Shown here: piece after piece, positions 52,057 through 60,004 of the stretch
Numbering within the stretch: the stretch's first letter is position 1
Layout of the letters: each line of letters starts with the position of its first letter
Origin: Brevundimonas goettingensis
GTDB taxonomy: Bacteria > Pseudomonadota > Alphaproteobacteria > Caulobacterales > Caulobacteraceae
Assembly (NCBI RefSeq): GCF_017487405.1
Contig: NZ_CP062222.1
Location: 1,411,001 to 1,475,000, forward strand
DNA: 64,000 nucleotides
Direction: 5' to 3'
Translations under genes and position numbers: made by a program
The notes under the pieces: generated by a model
The model's input: only the letters and a program-made list of their open reading frames with translations
Told to the model about the DNA's origin: nothing
The model's database searches: none

Positions 52057-53841
52057 ATGCCCTATCGCGCTCCTGTCCGCGACCTCGCCTTCAGCCTGAC
52101 CGCCGTCGCCGGTGTCGAACAGCTCGAGGCCACCGGGGCCTTCCCCGACTTCGACCTCGACCTGATGAACGCCGTGCTGGAGGCGGGCGGCTCCTTCTCG
52201 GAAGAGGTTCTGGCCCCGCTGAACCGTCCCGGCGATCTGGCGGGCGCGAAGTACGCCAATGGCGCGGTGACCGCCGCCCCGGGCTTCGCCGACGCCTATC
52301 AGCAGTTCGCGGCCGGCGGCTGGACCGGTCTGACGGCCTCGATCGAGGCCGGCGGCCAGGCCCTGCCCAAGGCGCTGGAGCTGGCGGCCTATGAGACCGT
52401 CCACTCGGCCAACATGGCGTTCGGCCTGTGCCCCATGCTGTCGCTGGCGGCCATCGAGGCGCTGGAGGCCCACGGCACCGAGGAGCAGAAGACCGTCTAT
52501 CTGCCCAAGCTCGTCAGCGGCGAATGGACCGGGGCCATGGTCCTGACCGAGCCGGGCGCGGGTTCGGACCTCGGCGCCCTGACCGCCACCGCCACGCCTA
52601 ACGGCGACGGCACCTATGCCCTGAACGGCCAGAAGATCTTCATCACCTGGGGCGACCACGACGCGACGCCGAACATCGTCCATATGGTGCTGGCCCGCCT
52701 GCCCGACGCCCCTCCCGGACCCAAGGGCATCAGCCTGTTCCTGGCCTCCAAGTTCGAGGTCAAGGCCGACGGCTCGCTCGGTGACCGCAACGACTTCCGC
52801 CCCGTCGGGGTCGAGCACAAGCTGGGCATCCACGCCTCCCCCACCTGCGTCATGTCCTATGAGGGCGCGCGCGCCACGCTCGTTGGTCAGCCCAATCAGG
52901 GCCTGTCGCACATGTTCGTCATGATGAACGCGGCCCGCCTCGCGGTCGGCGTCGAGGGCGTCGGCATCGCCGAGATGGCGTACCAGCACGCCCTCGCCTA
53001 TGCGCTGGAGCGCCGTCAGGGCCGCTCGATCTGGACCGGCGAAGCCAACGCCCCGATCTTCGACCACCCCGACGTGCGCCGCATGCTGTCGGTGATGAAG
53101 GCGAAGATCGAGGCCGCCCGCGCCATCTGCTTCTCCACAGGCGTCGCCGCCGATCTGGCCAAGCACGCCGCCTCCGAGGACGACCGCAAGGCCTGGAAGG
53201 GCCGCGAGGACCTGTTCACCCCCATCGCCAAGGCCTGGTCGACCGACGTCGGCTGCGACGTGGCCTCGATGGGCGTCCAGATCCACGGCGGCATGGGCTT
53301 CATCGAGGAGACCGGCGCGGCCCAGTACTATCGCGACGCCCGCATCACCCCGATCTACGAGGGCACCAACGGCATCCAGGCCATGGACCTCGTCGGCCGC
53401 AAGCTGTCGATGGACGGCGGCGAGGCGGCCAAGGCGGTCATCGCCGAGATGAAGGTCACCCTGACCGCGCTCGGCAAACTCTACGCCGGCAAGCCGGTCG
53501 AACGCTTCAAGACCGCCATCGAGGCCGTCGAGGACGCCACCCTGTGGCTGCTGGACGCCAAGGCCGATGCGGCGCGCGCCGCCGACGTCCTGGCCGCCGC
53601 CGACGCCTATCTGAAGCTGCTGGGCGACGTGGTCGGCGGCTGGATGCTGGCCAAGGGCGCTCTCGCTGCGAAGACGAAGCTGGAAGCGGGTGAAGGCGAT
53701 CCGGCCTGGCTGGAAGGCAAGCTCGGCCTCTATGAGGTCTATGCCGCCAACGTCCTGGGCCATGTGTCCAGCCGTCTGGCCGCTGTGGGTCAGGGCGGCG
53801 ACCTGCTGAAGAAGATGTCGCGGGAAGCGCTGGGGGCCTGA
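52057..53841 (+). CDS. acyl-CoA dehydrogenase (DmdC-like long form)
   Basis: 594 residues, longer than the usual 380-400 because of N- and C-terminal additions typical of the DmdC-like class. FAD/acyl-CoA motifs: AMVLTEPGAGSDLGAL, KIFITWGDHD, GVEHKLGIHASPTCVMSYEGA, GVQIHGGMGFIEETGAAQYYRDARI and the catalytic Glu in PIYEGTNGIQAMDL. Probably a beta-oxidation or methylmercaptopropionyl-CoA-type dehydrogenase; substrate not certain. Divergent from the b561 operon. Confidence 0.93.
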   Translation: MPYRAPVRDLAFSLTAVAGVEQLEATGAFPDFDLDLMNAVLEAGGSFSEEVLAPLNRPGDLAGAKYANGAVTAAPGFADAYQQFAAGGWTGLTASIEAGGQALPKALELAAYETVHSANMAFGLCPMLSLAAIEALEAHGTEEQKTVYLPKLVSGEWTGAMVLTEPGAGSDLGALTATATPNGDGTYALNGQKIFITWGDHDATPNIVHMVLARLPDAPPGPKGISLFLASKFEVKADGSLGDRNDFRPVGVEHKLGIHASPTCVMSYEGARATLVGQPNQGLSHMFVMMNAARLAVGVEGVGIAEMAYQHALAYALERRQGRSIWTGEANAPIFDHPDVRRMLSVMKAKIEAARAICFSTGVAADLAKHAASEDDRKAWKGREDLFTPIAKAWSTDVGCDVASMGVQIHGGMGFIEETGAAQYYRDARITPIYEGTNGIQAMDLVGRKLSMDGGEAAKAVIAEMKVTLTALGKLYAGKPVERFKTAIEAVEDATLWLLDAKADAARAADVLAAADAYLKLLGDVVGGWMLAKGALAAKTKLEAGEGDPAWLEGKLGLYEVYAANVLGHVSSRLAAVGQGGDLLKKMSREALGA

Positions 53842-53847
53842 TCGCTA

Positions 53848-54021
53848 CCCTCTCCCATAGGGAGAGGGCTTGAGGCTCGCAGAGCGCAGCGATGCGCGAA
53901 GCCGAAAGGGTGAGGGGTTGACGGTGGTCGGGGGTCACCTGACAGGCCAACCCCTCACCCGACCGCGCCAGAACGACGGCTGCGCCGCCGTGCGCGCCCT
54001 CCCTCTCCCGCCGGGAGAGGG
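53848..54021. repeat. nested palindromic intergenic element
   Basis: Two hairpins of the same 9-bp stem CCCTCTCCC/GGGAGAGGG (53848-53868 and 54001-54021) flank a 13-bp perfect inverted repeat GGGTGAGGGGTTG (53908-53920) / CAACCCCTCACCC (53948-53960). It lies between the convergent acyl-CoA dehydrogenase and protease genes. It resembles common proteobacterial REP-like elements; the hairpins may also stop transcription. Confidence 0.75.
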
Positions 54022-54028
54022 CGCGTCG

Positions 54029-54844
54029 CTAAGGGGCCCTATCCAGCAGGGCGATGGCCTCGCGGATGTACTGGGCCTGGACCACTACGCCCAGCTCCAG
54101 CCGTTCGGTCCCGACGATGACCTCCTGGCTCAGCATACCGGCGATGAAGGGATGCTCCGGCTCGGTCGCGCCCGGGCGACGCCGCGCCGTGGGGGTCCAG
54201 AAGATCGGCCCGCCCGAGTTGCCCGGGAAGACGGTGAAGTCCATCAGAAAGGTCGGGAAGGCCGAGACCGGCGTCAGCGGGTAGGAAGCCACCCGCCCGA
54301 CCCTCAGGATCGGGAAGCCGGCCCGGTTTGACGACAGGCCGCGCGGGAAGCCCAGCGCCAGCAGCTCGTCGCCCGGTCCGACATCCAGGGCGTCGAAGGT
54401 CTCGGCGTCGGCCAGCCAGGCCAGGGGAATGGCGGCCCTGGCGAAGGTCTCGGGGACCTCGACCGCCATCACGGCGACGTCGCGGCCTTCCAGAGTGGTC
54501 CACAGGGGCGTTCCGGCCTCGTTGCGGATCTCCAGCGGCTGGGGATCGAACTTCCAGCTGCCGTCGGCCTGGGCGATGCGCCAGCCGACCCGCATGTCCG
54601 GATCGGGCATCTTCTCCAGCACGTGGCCGGCGGTCACCATGACGATGCGCGGCGTGCCGTCGGGCTTCGGCGCGTCGATCAGGAAGCCGGTCCCGACGGT
54701 GCGGGTCTCCGCGCCTGTCGGCTGGTCCAGCTGGACGGTGGCGTTGATCAGGCCGACGGTCAGATCCCAATGGCGGGCTACCGCAGCGGGGGCTTGTGGG
54801 GGCGCAGGCGCTTCAACCGCCGGCGGGGTCTGGTAGGCGAGCAT
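54029..54844 (-). CDS. trypsin-like serine protease
   Basis: 271 residues with the chymotrypsin-fold triad in order: His in VMVTAGHVLEKM, Asp in GRDVAVMAVEVP and Ser in TVFPGNSGGPIFWTP. No classical signal peptide is visible, and the N-terminus is Pro/Ala-rich (APAPPQAPAAVA), so location is uncertain. Has no PDZ, unlike DegP/DegS. May also be a non-classical trypsin fold as in phage or stress proteins; substrate unknown. Confidence 0.85.
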   Translation of the reverse strand: MLAYQTPPAVEAPAPPQAPAAVARHWDLTVGLINATVQLDQPTGAETRTVGTGFLIDAPKPDGTPRIVMVTAGHVLEKMPDPDMRVGWRIAQADGSWKFDPQPLEIRNEAGTPLWTTLEGRDVAVMAVEVPETFARAAIPLAWLADAETFDALDVGPGDELLALGFPRGLSSNRAGFPILRVGRVASYPLTPVSAFPTFLMDFTVFPGNSGGPIFWTPTARRRPGATEPEHPFIAGMLSQEVIVGTERLELGVVVQAQYIREAIALLDRAP

Positions 54845-54923
54845 TCAGGGCGCTTCCGGCGGACGTTGACGGCGAGGTCGGCTGTCGCACAAGGTCGCGC
54901 CGACTCCTTTGGGACCCCATATC

Positions 54924-57146
54924 ATGAACCGTCGCCAATTGATCACCTGCACGGCCGCCGTCGGCGCCGTCGCCGCCCTCCCCGCGCTCGCCTCTGCTGA
55001 AAGCCCGCCCCGCATGACCTCAAAGCCCGTCCCGCCCGTCGCCAAGAAGGTCCCCGTGCGGATCGAACAGCTGGGCCGGGTCCGTGTCGACGACTATCAG
55101 TGGATGAAGGACGACGCCTGGCAGCAGGTCCTTCGCGACCCCTCGATCATCAAGGCCGACGTCAGGGAACACCTGACCGAGGAGAATGCCTATCGCGAAG
55201 CCATGATGGCCCCGACGCTGCCCATGCAGGCGGCCATGTTCGAGGAGATGAAGGGCCGCATCAAGGAGGACGACAGTTCCGTTCCCTCGCCGGATGGAAG
55301 CTGGGAGTACTACGTCGAGTACCGCACCGGCGAGCAGCACCCGCGCTACATGCGCGCGGCGCGGCAGGGCAGCTGGCGTGAGGATGGCCGCGACGTGACC
55401 GTCAACTTCGTCCGTGCGCCCGATCCGGAGCTGCTGCTGGACGCCAACGTCCTGGCCGAGGGCAAGGCCTATTCCGAGGTCAGCGCCACCTCCAACAGCC
55501 CCGACCACAGCCTGTTCGCCTATGCCGAGGACGCCCAGGGCTCCGAGGTGTTCCGCATCTACGTCAAGGACCTGACGACGGGCGAGGTCCTGCCAGCGGT
55601 GATCGAGAGCGCGACTGAGAACTTCACCTTCTCGCCCGACAGCCAGTGGATCTTCTGGACCAACCGCGACGACAACGGCCGCCCGGACAAGATCTTCCGC
55701 CGCCCGGCGCGCGGCGGCGAGACGACCCTCGTCTATGAAGAGGCCGACGACGGCATGTTCATCAGCGTGGGCGTGACCTCGGACGAGGCCTTCCTGCTGG
55801 TCTCCATCGCCAATCAGGAGACGTCGGAGGCCCGCTACGTCCCCGCTTCGGACCCGACCGCGACCCCGGTCGTGCTGGAACCGCGCCACACCGGCCGCCT
55901 CTATGACGCCGACCACTGGGGTGACCGCTGGGTGCTGCGCACCAATGAGGACGCCGTCGACTTCCGCATCGTCGGGGCCCCAACGGAGACGCCGGGCCTG
56001 TCGCACTGGACCGACATCGTCGCCTATGCGCCGGGCCGCTTCATCGAGGGCTTCGGCCTGTTTAAGGACTACCTCGTCCGTCAGGAGCGCGCCGAGGCCA
56101 ACAGCCGCGTCATCGTGCGCGACCGCGCCGGCGCCGAGCATGAGATCGCCGTCGACGAGCCCGCCTACGCCCTGTCGCTGGGCGGTTCGGCCGAGTTCGA
56201 TACCACGGTCATGCGCTACGCCTACAACTCGCCGTCGACCCCGAACCAGACCTTCGACTACGACATGGCGACGCGGACGAAGACCCTGCGCAAGACCCAG
56301 GAAGTGCCGTCAGGCCACGATCCGGCCGACTATGTGGTCGAGCGGCTGAACGCGCCGGCGCCGGACGGCCAGATGGTCCCGATCACCGTGCTGCGGAAGA
56401 AGACCACGCCCGTGGACGGCTCGGCGCCCCTGCTGCTCTACGGCTACGGCTCCTACGGCATGCCTATCGCGGCCAGCTTCTCGACCAACCGGCTGAGCCT
56501 TGTGGACCGGGGCTTCATCTACGCCATCGCCCACATCCGGGGCGGGTCGGACAAGGGCTGGAACTGGTTCCTGACCGCCCGCCGCCACACCAAGAAGAAC
56601 ACCTTCACCGACTTCATCGCCTGCGCCGAGCACCTGATCGCCAACCGCTACACGACCGCCGGGAACATCGTCGCCGAGGGGCGGTCGGCGGGCGGGATGC
56701 TGATGGGGGCGATCACCAACATGCGGCCCGACCTCTGGGCCGGGATCATCGGCGGGGTGCCCTTCGTCGACGTGATCAACACCATGTCGGACACCTCCCT
56801 GCCGCTGACCCCGCCCGAGTGGCCCGAGTGGGGCAACCCGATCGAGTCGGCCGAGGACTACGACTACATGATGAGCTACAGCCCCTACGACCAGGTGGCG
56901 CCGATGGCCTATCCGGCGGTGCTGGCGACGGGCGGGCTGTCGGACCCGCGCGTGACCTACTGGGAGCCCGAGAAGTGGGTCGCCAGGCTGAGGCCCGCCA
57001 CGACCTCGGGCAAGCCCATCCTGCTCAAGATCAACATGACCGCCGGCCACTTCAGCTCGTCCGGCCGGTTCGACTACCTCAAGGAGATCGCCCACGACTA
57101 CGCCTTCGCCGTCTGGGCCGTGAACAAGGGCTGGGAAGAGGCGTGA
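54924..57146 (+). CDS. ptrB: Tat-exported prolyl oligopeptidase-family protease (oligopeptidase B type)
   Basis: 740 residues from ATG 54924. The N-terminus MNRRQLITC followed by an Ala-rich stretch to LASA is a twin-arginine signal, so it is exported folded, unlike cytosolic E. coli PtrB. Seven-bladed propeller (about 80-440), then alpha/beta hydrolase domain with the nucleophile S588 in EGRSAGGML, the Asp in GGLSDPRVTYWEP and His in MTAGHFSSSGRFDY. RGGSDKGW (oxyanion region) is typical of S9A/OpdB. Cleaves short basic peptides. Its stop overlaps the GNAT start (GTGA). Confidence 0.92.
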   Translation: MNRRQLITCTAAVGAVAALPALASAESPPRMTSKPVPPVAKKVPVRIEQLGRVRVDDYQWMKDDAWQQVLRDPSIIKADVREHLTEENAYREAMMAPTLPMQAAMFEEMKGRIKEDDSSVPSPDGSWEYYVEYRTGEQHPRYMRAARQGSWREDGRDVTVNFVRAPDPELLLDANVLAEGKAYSEVSATSNSPDHSLFAYAEDAQGSEVFRIYVKDLTTGEVLPAVIESATENFTFSPDSQWIFWTNRDDNGRPDKIFRRPARGGETTLVYEEADDGMFISVGVTSDEAFLLVSIANQETSEARYVPASDPTATPVVLEPRHTGRLYDADHWGDRWVLRTNEDAVDFRIVGAPTETPGLSHWTDIVAYAPGRFIEGFGLFKDYLVRQERAEANSRVIVRDRAGAEHEIAVDEPAYALSLGGSAEFDTTVMRYAYNSPSTPNQTFDYDMATRTKTLRKTQEVPSGHDPADYVVERLNAPAPDGQMVPITVLRKKTTPVDGSAPLLLYGYGSYGMPIAASFSTNRLSLVDRGFIYAIAHIRGGSDKGWNWFLTARRHTKKNTFTDFIACAEHLIANRYTTAGNIVAEGRSAGGMLMGAITNMRPDLWAGIIGGVPFVDVINTMSDTSLPLTPPEWPEWGNPIESAEDYDYMMSYSPYDQVAPMAYPAVLATGGLSDPRVTYWEPEKWVARLRPATTSGKPILLKINMTAGHFSSSGRFDYLKEIAHDYAFAVWAVNKGWEEA

Positions 57147-57697
57147 GCGAGGCTGGACCAGCGGTCCGCGACGCCGTCGACGCGGACCTGGAGGCCATCA
57201 CGGCCATCTATGCCGAGGGCGTCCTGACCGGGACCGGGACGTTCGAAACCGCCGCGCCGGATCAGGCGGAGATGGCCGGGCGGCGGGCGGCAATCCTGAA
57301 GCTGGGCCTGCCCTGGCTAGTTGCGGAGCTGGACGGGGTGGTGGTCGGATACGCCTATGCCGGCCCCTTCCGGACGCGGGCGGCCTATCGCTACACGGTC
57401 GAGGACTCGATCTATGTCCTCAGCTCGGCCCATGGGCGCGGCGCCGGCAAGGCGCTGCTGCTGGAGCTCATCGCCCGCTGCGAGGCGGTCGGCCTGCGCC
57501 AGATGCTGGGCGTCATCGGCGACAGCGCCAATGCGGGCTCCATCAAGCTGCATGCCGCCTGCGGCTTCACCCCCATGGGTGCGGTCGAGGGTGTGGGCTG
57601 GAAGTTCGACGACTGGCTGGACGTGGTCTTCATGCAGCGCCGTCTGAACGGCGGCGAGACGACGGCGCCCGACGCCCCGGGCATGCCGCTGGACTGA
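57143..57697 (+). CDS. GNAT N-acetyltransferase (phosphinothricin/methionine sulfone type)
   Basis: 184 residues from GTG 57143 overlapping the protease stop. IYAEGVLTGTGTFET is the substrate motif of the Pat/MnaT group; acetyl-CoA motif A VLSSAHGRGAGKALLLELI and motif B NAGSIKLHAACGFTPMGAVEGVGWKFDDWLDVVFMQR are clear. Probably acetylates an amino acid or analogue; resistance function is not implied. Confidence 0.9.
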   Translation: MSEAGPAVRDAVDADLEAITAIYAEGVLTGTGTFETAAPDQAEMAGRRAAILKLGLPWLVAELDGVVVGYAYAGPFRTRAAYRYTVEDSIYVLSSAHGRGAGKALLLELIARCEAVGLRQMLGVIGDSANAGSIKLHAACGFTPMGAVEGVGWKFDDWLDVVFMQRRLNGGETTAPDAPGMPLD

Positions 57698-57713
57698 GGT
57701 CTGGTGGGGCGCC

Positions 57714-58169
57714 CTAGTGGGGGGCGATGTCCCGCGGCGGGGTCTTGAGCCAGGGCGCCAGACGGAACCGGCGCGGGGCCTGGCCCACCGTCTTGTGGAA
57801 GATGAACTGGCGGGCGAAGGCGACCACGGCGCGAATGGTCATCTCGTCGAAAGGTTTGGACACGGCCCCAAGGGCGCCGGCGAAGCCTTCGGGGATCTGC
57901 TCGGGGTTGGCGGTCAGGAAGACCACGGCGGTGCCGTACTCCTGGACCAGCCGATGGGCGATCTGGGGGCCTGTCATCCCGTCCAGCAGGTTGACGTCGA
58001 CCAGGGCCAGATCAGGCCGCTCGCGGTCGCCGATAGCGAAGGCGCCCTCGCGGTCCATGGCGCAGCCCACGACGTCGCAACCGGCGTCCGTAAGCACCAG
58101 TTCCAGCTCCATCGCGAGGATGGCCTGGTCTTCGACGATCATGACCCGCAGGTCGGGTGTGTCAGCCAC
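57714..58169 (-). CDS. single-domain response regulator
   Basis: From GTG 58169 the protein has 151 residues; an upstream in-frame extension to 58259 is open but unlike receivers. Receiver motifs: acidic pair in MIVEDQAILAMELELVL, phospho-acceptor D58 in LALVDVNLLDGMTGPQIA, Thr in VVFLTANPEQIP and Lys in GAVSKPFDE. After the receiver is a short basic tail (FIFHKTVGQAPRRFRLAPW) but no output domain. Divergent from the pseudo-kinase gene, 135 bp between starts. Confidence 0.88.
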   Translation of the reverse strand: MADTPDLRVMIVEDQAILAMELELVLTDAGCDVVGCAMDREGAFAIGDRERPDLALVDVNLLDGMTGPQIAHRLVQEYGTAVVFLTANPEQIPEGFAGALGAVSKPFDEMTIRAVVAFARQFIFHKTVGQAPRRFRLAPWLKTPPRDIAPH

Positions 58170-58304
58170 TTCAGCCCCAGTACGCGCACGCGACAGACCG
58201 TTAGCACTACTCTGTCGGTTACCGAACAGTTGCAACGCGGATGTGGCGAAAGGGTTCAAGCTGGGCTATTGAAATTGTCGAGTTTTCAACGTCCCGGGGG
58301 CCGA

Positions 58305-58907
58305 ATGACCGCGAACGCGGACGTCCAGATCGCCGACCTGCGTCGCCGCCTGCTGGACGGCTACCAGCTGCTGCAGGCCCTGGTGGGCATCCGACTCAGG
58401 CGGGTGACCGACCCCGAGAGCCGGCGGCACATGACCTGGCTCAGCGACGTCACGGCCGCCATGACCCTGCTCAACCGGCGAATCAGCGAAGAGGGGCCGG
58501 TCGACTTCGCCGCCTATCTGGGCGACGCGGCCGGCTTCTGGCGGCGGTCGGTCGAGGACCGGGGCGTGCGCATCGAGGTCCGGGCGGCCAAGGCGTCGGT
58601 GGCGGACACCCACGCCCTGCCCCTGGCCATCATCGTCCACGAGCTGGTCTCCAACGCCGTGCGCCACGCCTTCCCGGACGGGCGGCGTGGCTCCATCGCC
58701 ATCGCCTGTTCCCTGGCCTCGGGCGGGGTGAGCCTGGTGGTGCGCGATTCGGGCGTGGGGGCGGAAGAGCTGACGCCCGGCGACGGCCTGTCCCTGGTCG
58801 AGGGGCTGGTCGAGCATCTGGGCGGCCAGATGTCGATCGAGACGGCCCCGGGCGCGGGCGTCGGGGTGCGCGTCCGCCTGCCGCTGAGCGGCGACGCCGT
58901 CCACTGA
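58305..58907 (+). CDS. histidine-kinase-like ATPase lacking the phospho-acceptor His
   Basis: 200 residues, cytosolic. Residues 10-65 align by eye with the HisKA_2 dimerisation domain (LRRRLLDGYQLLQALVGIRLRRV), but where that family has H-R-V-K-N there is R-L-L-D-G, so the acceptor His is missing. The ATPase half is intact: N box IIVHELVSNAVRHAFP, G1 VVRDSGVGAEEL and G2 PGDGLSLVEGLVEHLGG. There is no sensor domain. Could be an adaptor or a regulator of other kinases for the neighbouring receiver. GGGGG ribosome site before ATG. Confidence 0.8.
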   Translation: MTANADVQIADLRRRLLDGYQLLQALVGIRLRRVTDPESRRHMTWLSDVTAAMTLLNRRISEEGPVDFAAYLGDAAGFWRRSVEDRGVRIEVRAAKASVADTHALPLAIIVHELVSNAVRHAFPDGRRGSIAIACSLASGGVSLVVRDSGVGAEELTPGDGLSLVEGLVEHLGGQMSIETAPGAGVGVRVRLPLSGDAVH

Positions 58908-59149
58908 CACTGAAGGGAGCCCCCCGGAGGGGCCTAAGGGGCGAGCCGGCCGCCAGACTGCGACGCGGCGGCACAGGCTCGCCCGCCGTCCCCCGACGGC
59001 GCATGAGGGATACCGCCTCTCCGGCCCGGCCGCATCGTGTCTTTGGTTATAGGACCCCCGCCCCTAACGAAGGTGATAGAGCCCCGGGCGGCCGTCCATG
59101 GCATGGATGCCGCGCGGGCCGTGCGGGACCCGCGTGGAGTGTCGCCGCC

Positions 59150-59371
59150 TTGGCCCCGACGTCGGGACAGAAGGATCGCTATGAGGGACCGGACCGGCGC
59201 GAGGGCGACGGTCTGGACGCCGAGGCGTGCCGCGAGCAGGGTCGGATCTGCTTCGCCCAGGCTGTGGCCGCCGAGGACCCCGCCGAGCGCGAGCGGCTGC
59301 GCCTGCGCGGCGAGCGCTGGCTCGCCCGGGCCAAGGACTGGCGACCCCGCGGTGTCAGGCCGCAGAAATAA
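59150..59371 (+). CDS. 73-residue hypothetical protein (tentative)
   Basis: From TTG 59150. The C-terminal two-thirds (LDAEACREQGRICFAQAVAAED, RERLRLRGERWLARAKDWR) reads as two amphipathic helices with good third-position GC. The N-terminus is DRYEGPDRRE-rich. The exact start is uncertain because an ATG at 59003 is in frame but the intervening residues look non-coding. No family recognised. Confidence 0.4.
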   Translation: MAPTSGQKDRYEGPDRREGDGLDAEACREQGRICFAQAVAAEDPAERERLRLRGERWLARAKDWRPRGVRPQK

Positions 59372-59458
59372 TCTTGGAAATCAGAAATTTATCTGAGTTT
59401 TCTCAGGTCCCGCCTTCAGGTCTGTCACCAAGTGAAGGCCGCGGGAAAAAGAAGCGGA

Positions 59459-59532
59459 TGGCTGGGGAACTAGGACTCGAACCTAGAATGACGGTACCAA
59501 AAACCGGAGTGTTACCATTACACCATTCCCCA
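59459..59532 (-). tRNA. tRNA-Gln (anticodon UUG)
   Basis: 74 bases with encoded CCA. Acceptor TGGGGAA/TTCCCCA, anticodon loop TTTTGGT (TTG), T arm CTAGG-TTCGAGT-CCTAG. The anticodon stem CCGGT/ACCGT has a C-U mismatch at the 27-43 position, where alphaproteobacterial tRNA-Gln usually pairs. Otherwise canonical. Confidence 0.96.
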
Positions 59533-59576
59533 GCAGGTCCGGCGTTTCCTGAGGGGCTGCCCCCTCGGGAGGCGGT

Positions 59577-59605
59577 CAGATACGCCAAGCCGTTCCGGGA
59601 TGCAA
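59577..59605 (-). promoter_or_regulatory. candidate promoter of tRNA-Gln
   Basis: Minus strand TTGCAT (59605-59600), 17-base spacer, TATCTG (59582-59577). A GAGGGG/CCCCTC hairpin (59551-59566) lies in the leader before the tRNA. Confidence 0.5.
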
Positions 59606-59759
59606 CAGGGGTTTTGAACTTGTGCCAAACTCCAGTGCTGACGGGCCTTCGAGGCGAAGGCGGGTGACCGCAAGGCGGGGTCCACGGAGCGAATCTCCGG
59701 AGCCGTCCGCCCCTTCTGCGCGAGAGAACAGGCAATTTTCGCTTAGGCGATTTGGCCGC

Positions 59760-59788
59760 TTGCGGCGGCGAAACCTCGTCGTTATAAG
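59760..59788 (+). promoter_or_regulatory. candidate promoter of tRNA-Pro
   Basis: TTGCGG (59760-59765), 17-base spacer, TATAAG (59783-59788), 14 bases before the mature tRNA 5' end. Good match in the right place. Confidence 0.6.
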
Positions 59789-59802
59789 CCGCGCTTCAAA
59801 GT

Positions 59803-59879
59803 CGGAGTGTGGCTCAGTCTGGTAGAGCACTGCCTTCGGGAGGCAGGGGTCGGAGGTTCGAATCCTCTCACTCCGACCA
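59803..59879 (+). tRNA. tRNA-Pro (anticodon CGG)
   Basis: 77 bases with encoded CCA. Acceptor CGGAGTG/CACTCCG, anticodon stem CTGCC/GGCAG with loop TTCGGGA (anticodon CGG), T arm CGGAGG-TTCGAAT-CCTCT. Reads CCG codons. Confidence 0.97.
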
Positions 59880-59893
59880 TTTCATTCTAGTGT

Positions 59894-59929
59894 GCTAACG
59901 CTCACCCCTCGGGGGTTCGCTGCTTGAGC
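59894..59929 (+). repeat. third copy of the covarying-hairpin element, downstream of tRNA-Pro
   Basis: On the plus strand: GCTAACGCTC (59894-59903), hairpin ACCCC-TCG-GGGGT (59904-59916), TCGCTGCTTGAGC (59917-59929). Reverse-complemented, the flanks equal those of the copy at 30736-30773. It starts 14 bases after tRNA-Pro, in the same orientation relative to the tRNA as the tRNA-Leu copies. Confidence 0.8.
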
Positions 59930-59963
59930 ACGCAAGGGGTTCCCGAGACCCCGGAGACGATCG

Positions 59964-60000
59964 AAAGAGCGCCCCGCGGTTCGCCCCGGGGCGCTCTTTT
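59964..60000. terminator. bidirectional intrinsic terminator between tRNA-Pro and ilvC
   Basis: A perfect 12-bp stem (59964-59975 with 59988-59999) of AAAGAGCGCCCC type gives TCTTTT on the plus strand and CTCTTTC on the minus strand. It serves the tRNA-Pro transcript and the convergent ilvC-like gene. Confidence 0.9.
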
Positions 60001-60004
60001 CGTT

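Noticed and set aside
51892..53763. 623-codon open frame antisense to the acyl-CoA dehydrogenase
   Set aside because: Reverse-frame shadow rich in Gly/Val/His with no signal, domain or ribosome site.
57143..57697. Dedicated antibiotic-resistance acetyltransferase
   Set aside because: The Pat/MnaT family is common in chromosomes and mostly acts on amino-acid analogues; no resistance context.
59803..59929. Integration (att) site at the tRNA-Pro 3' end
   Set aside because: No integrase nearby, and the downstream repeat does not duplicate the tRNA 3' sequence.
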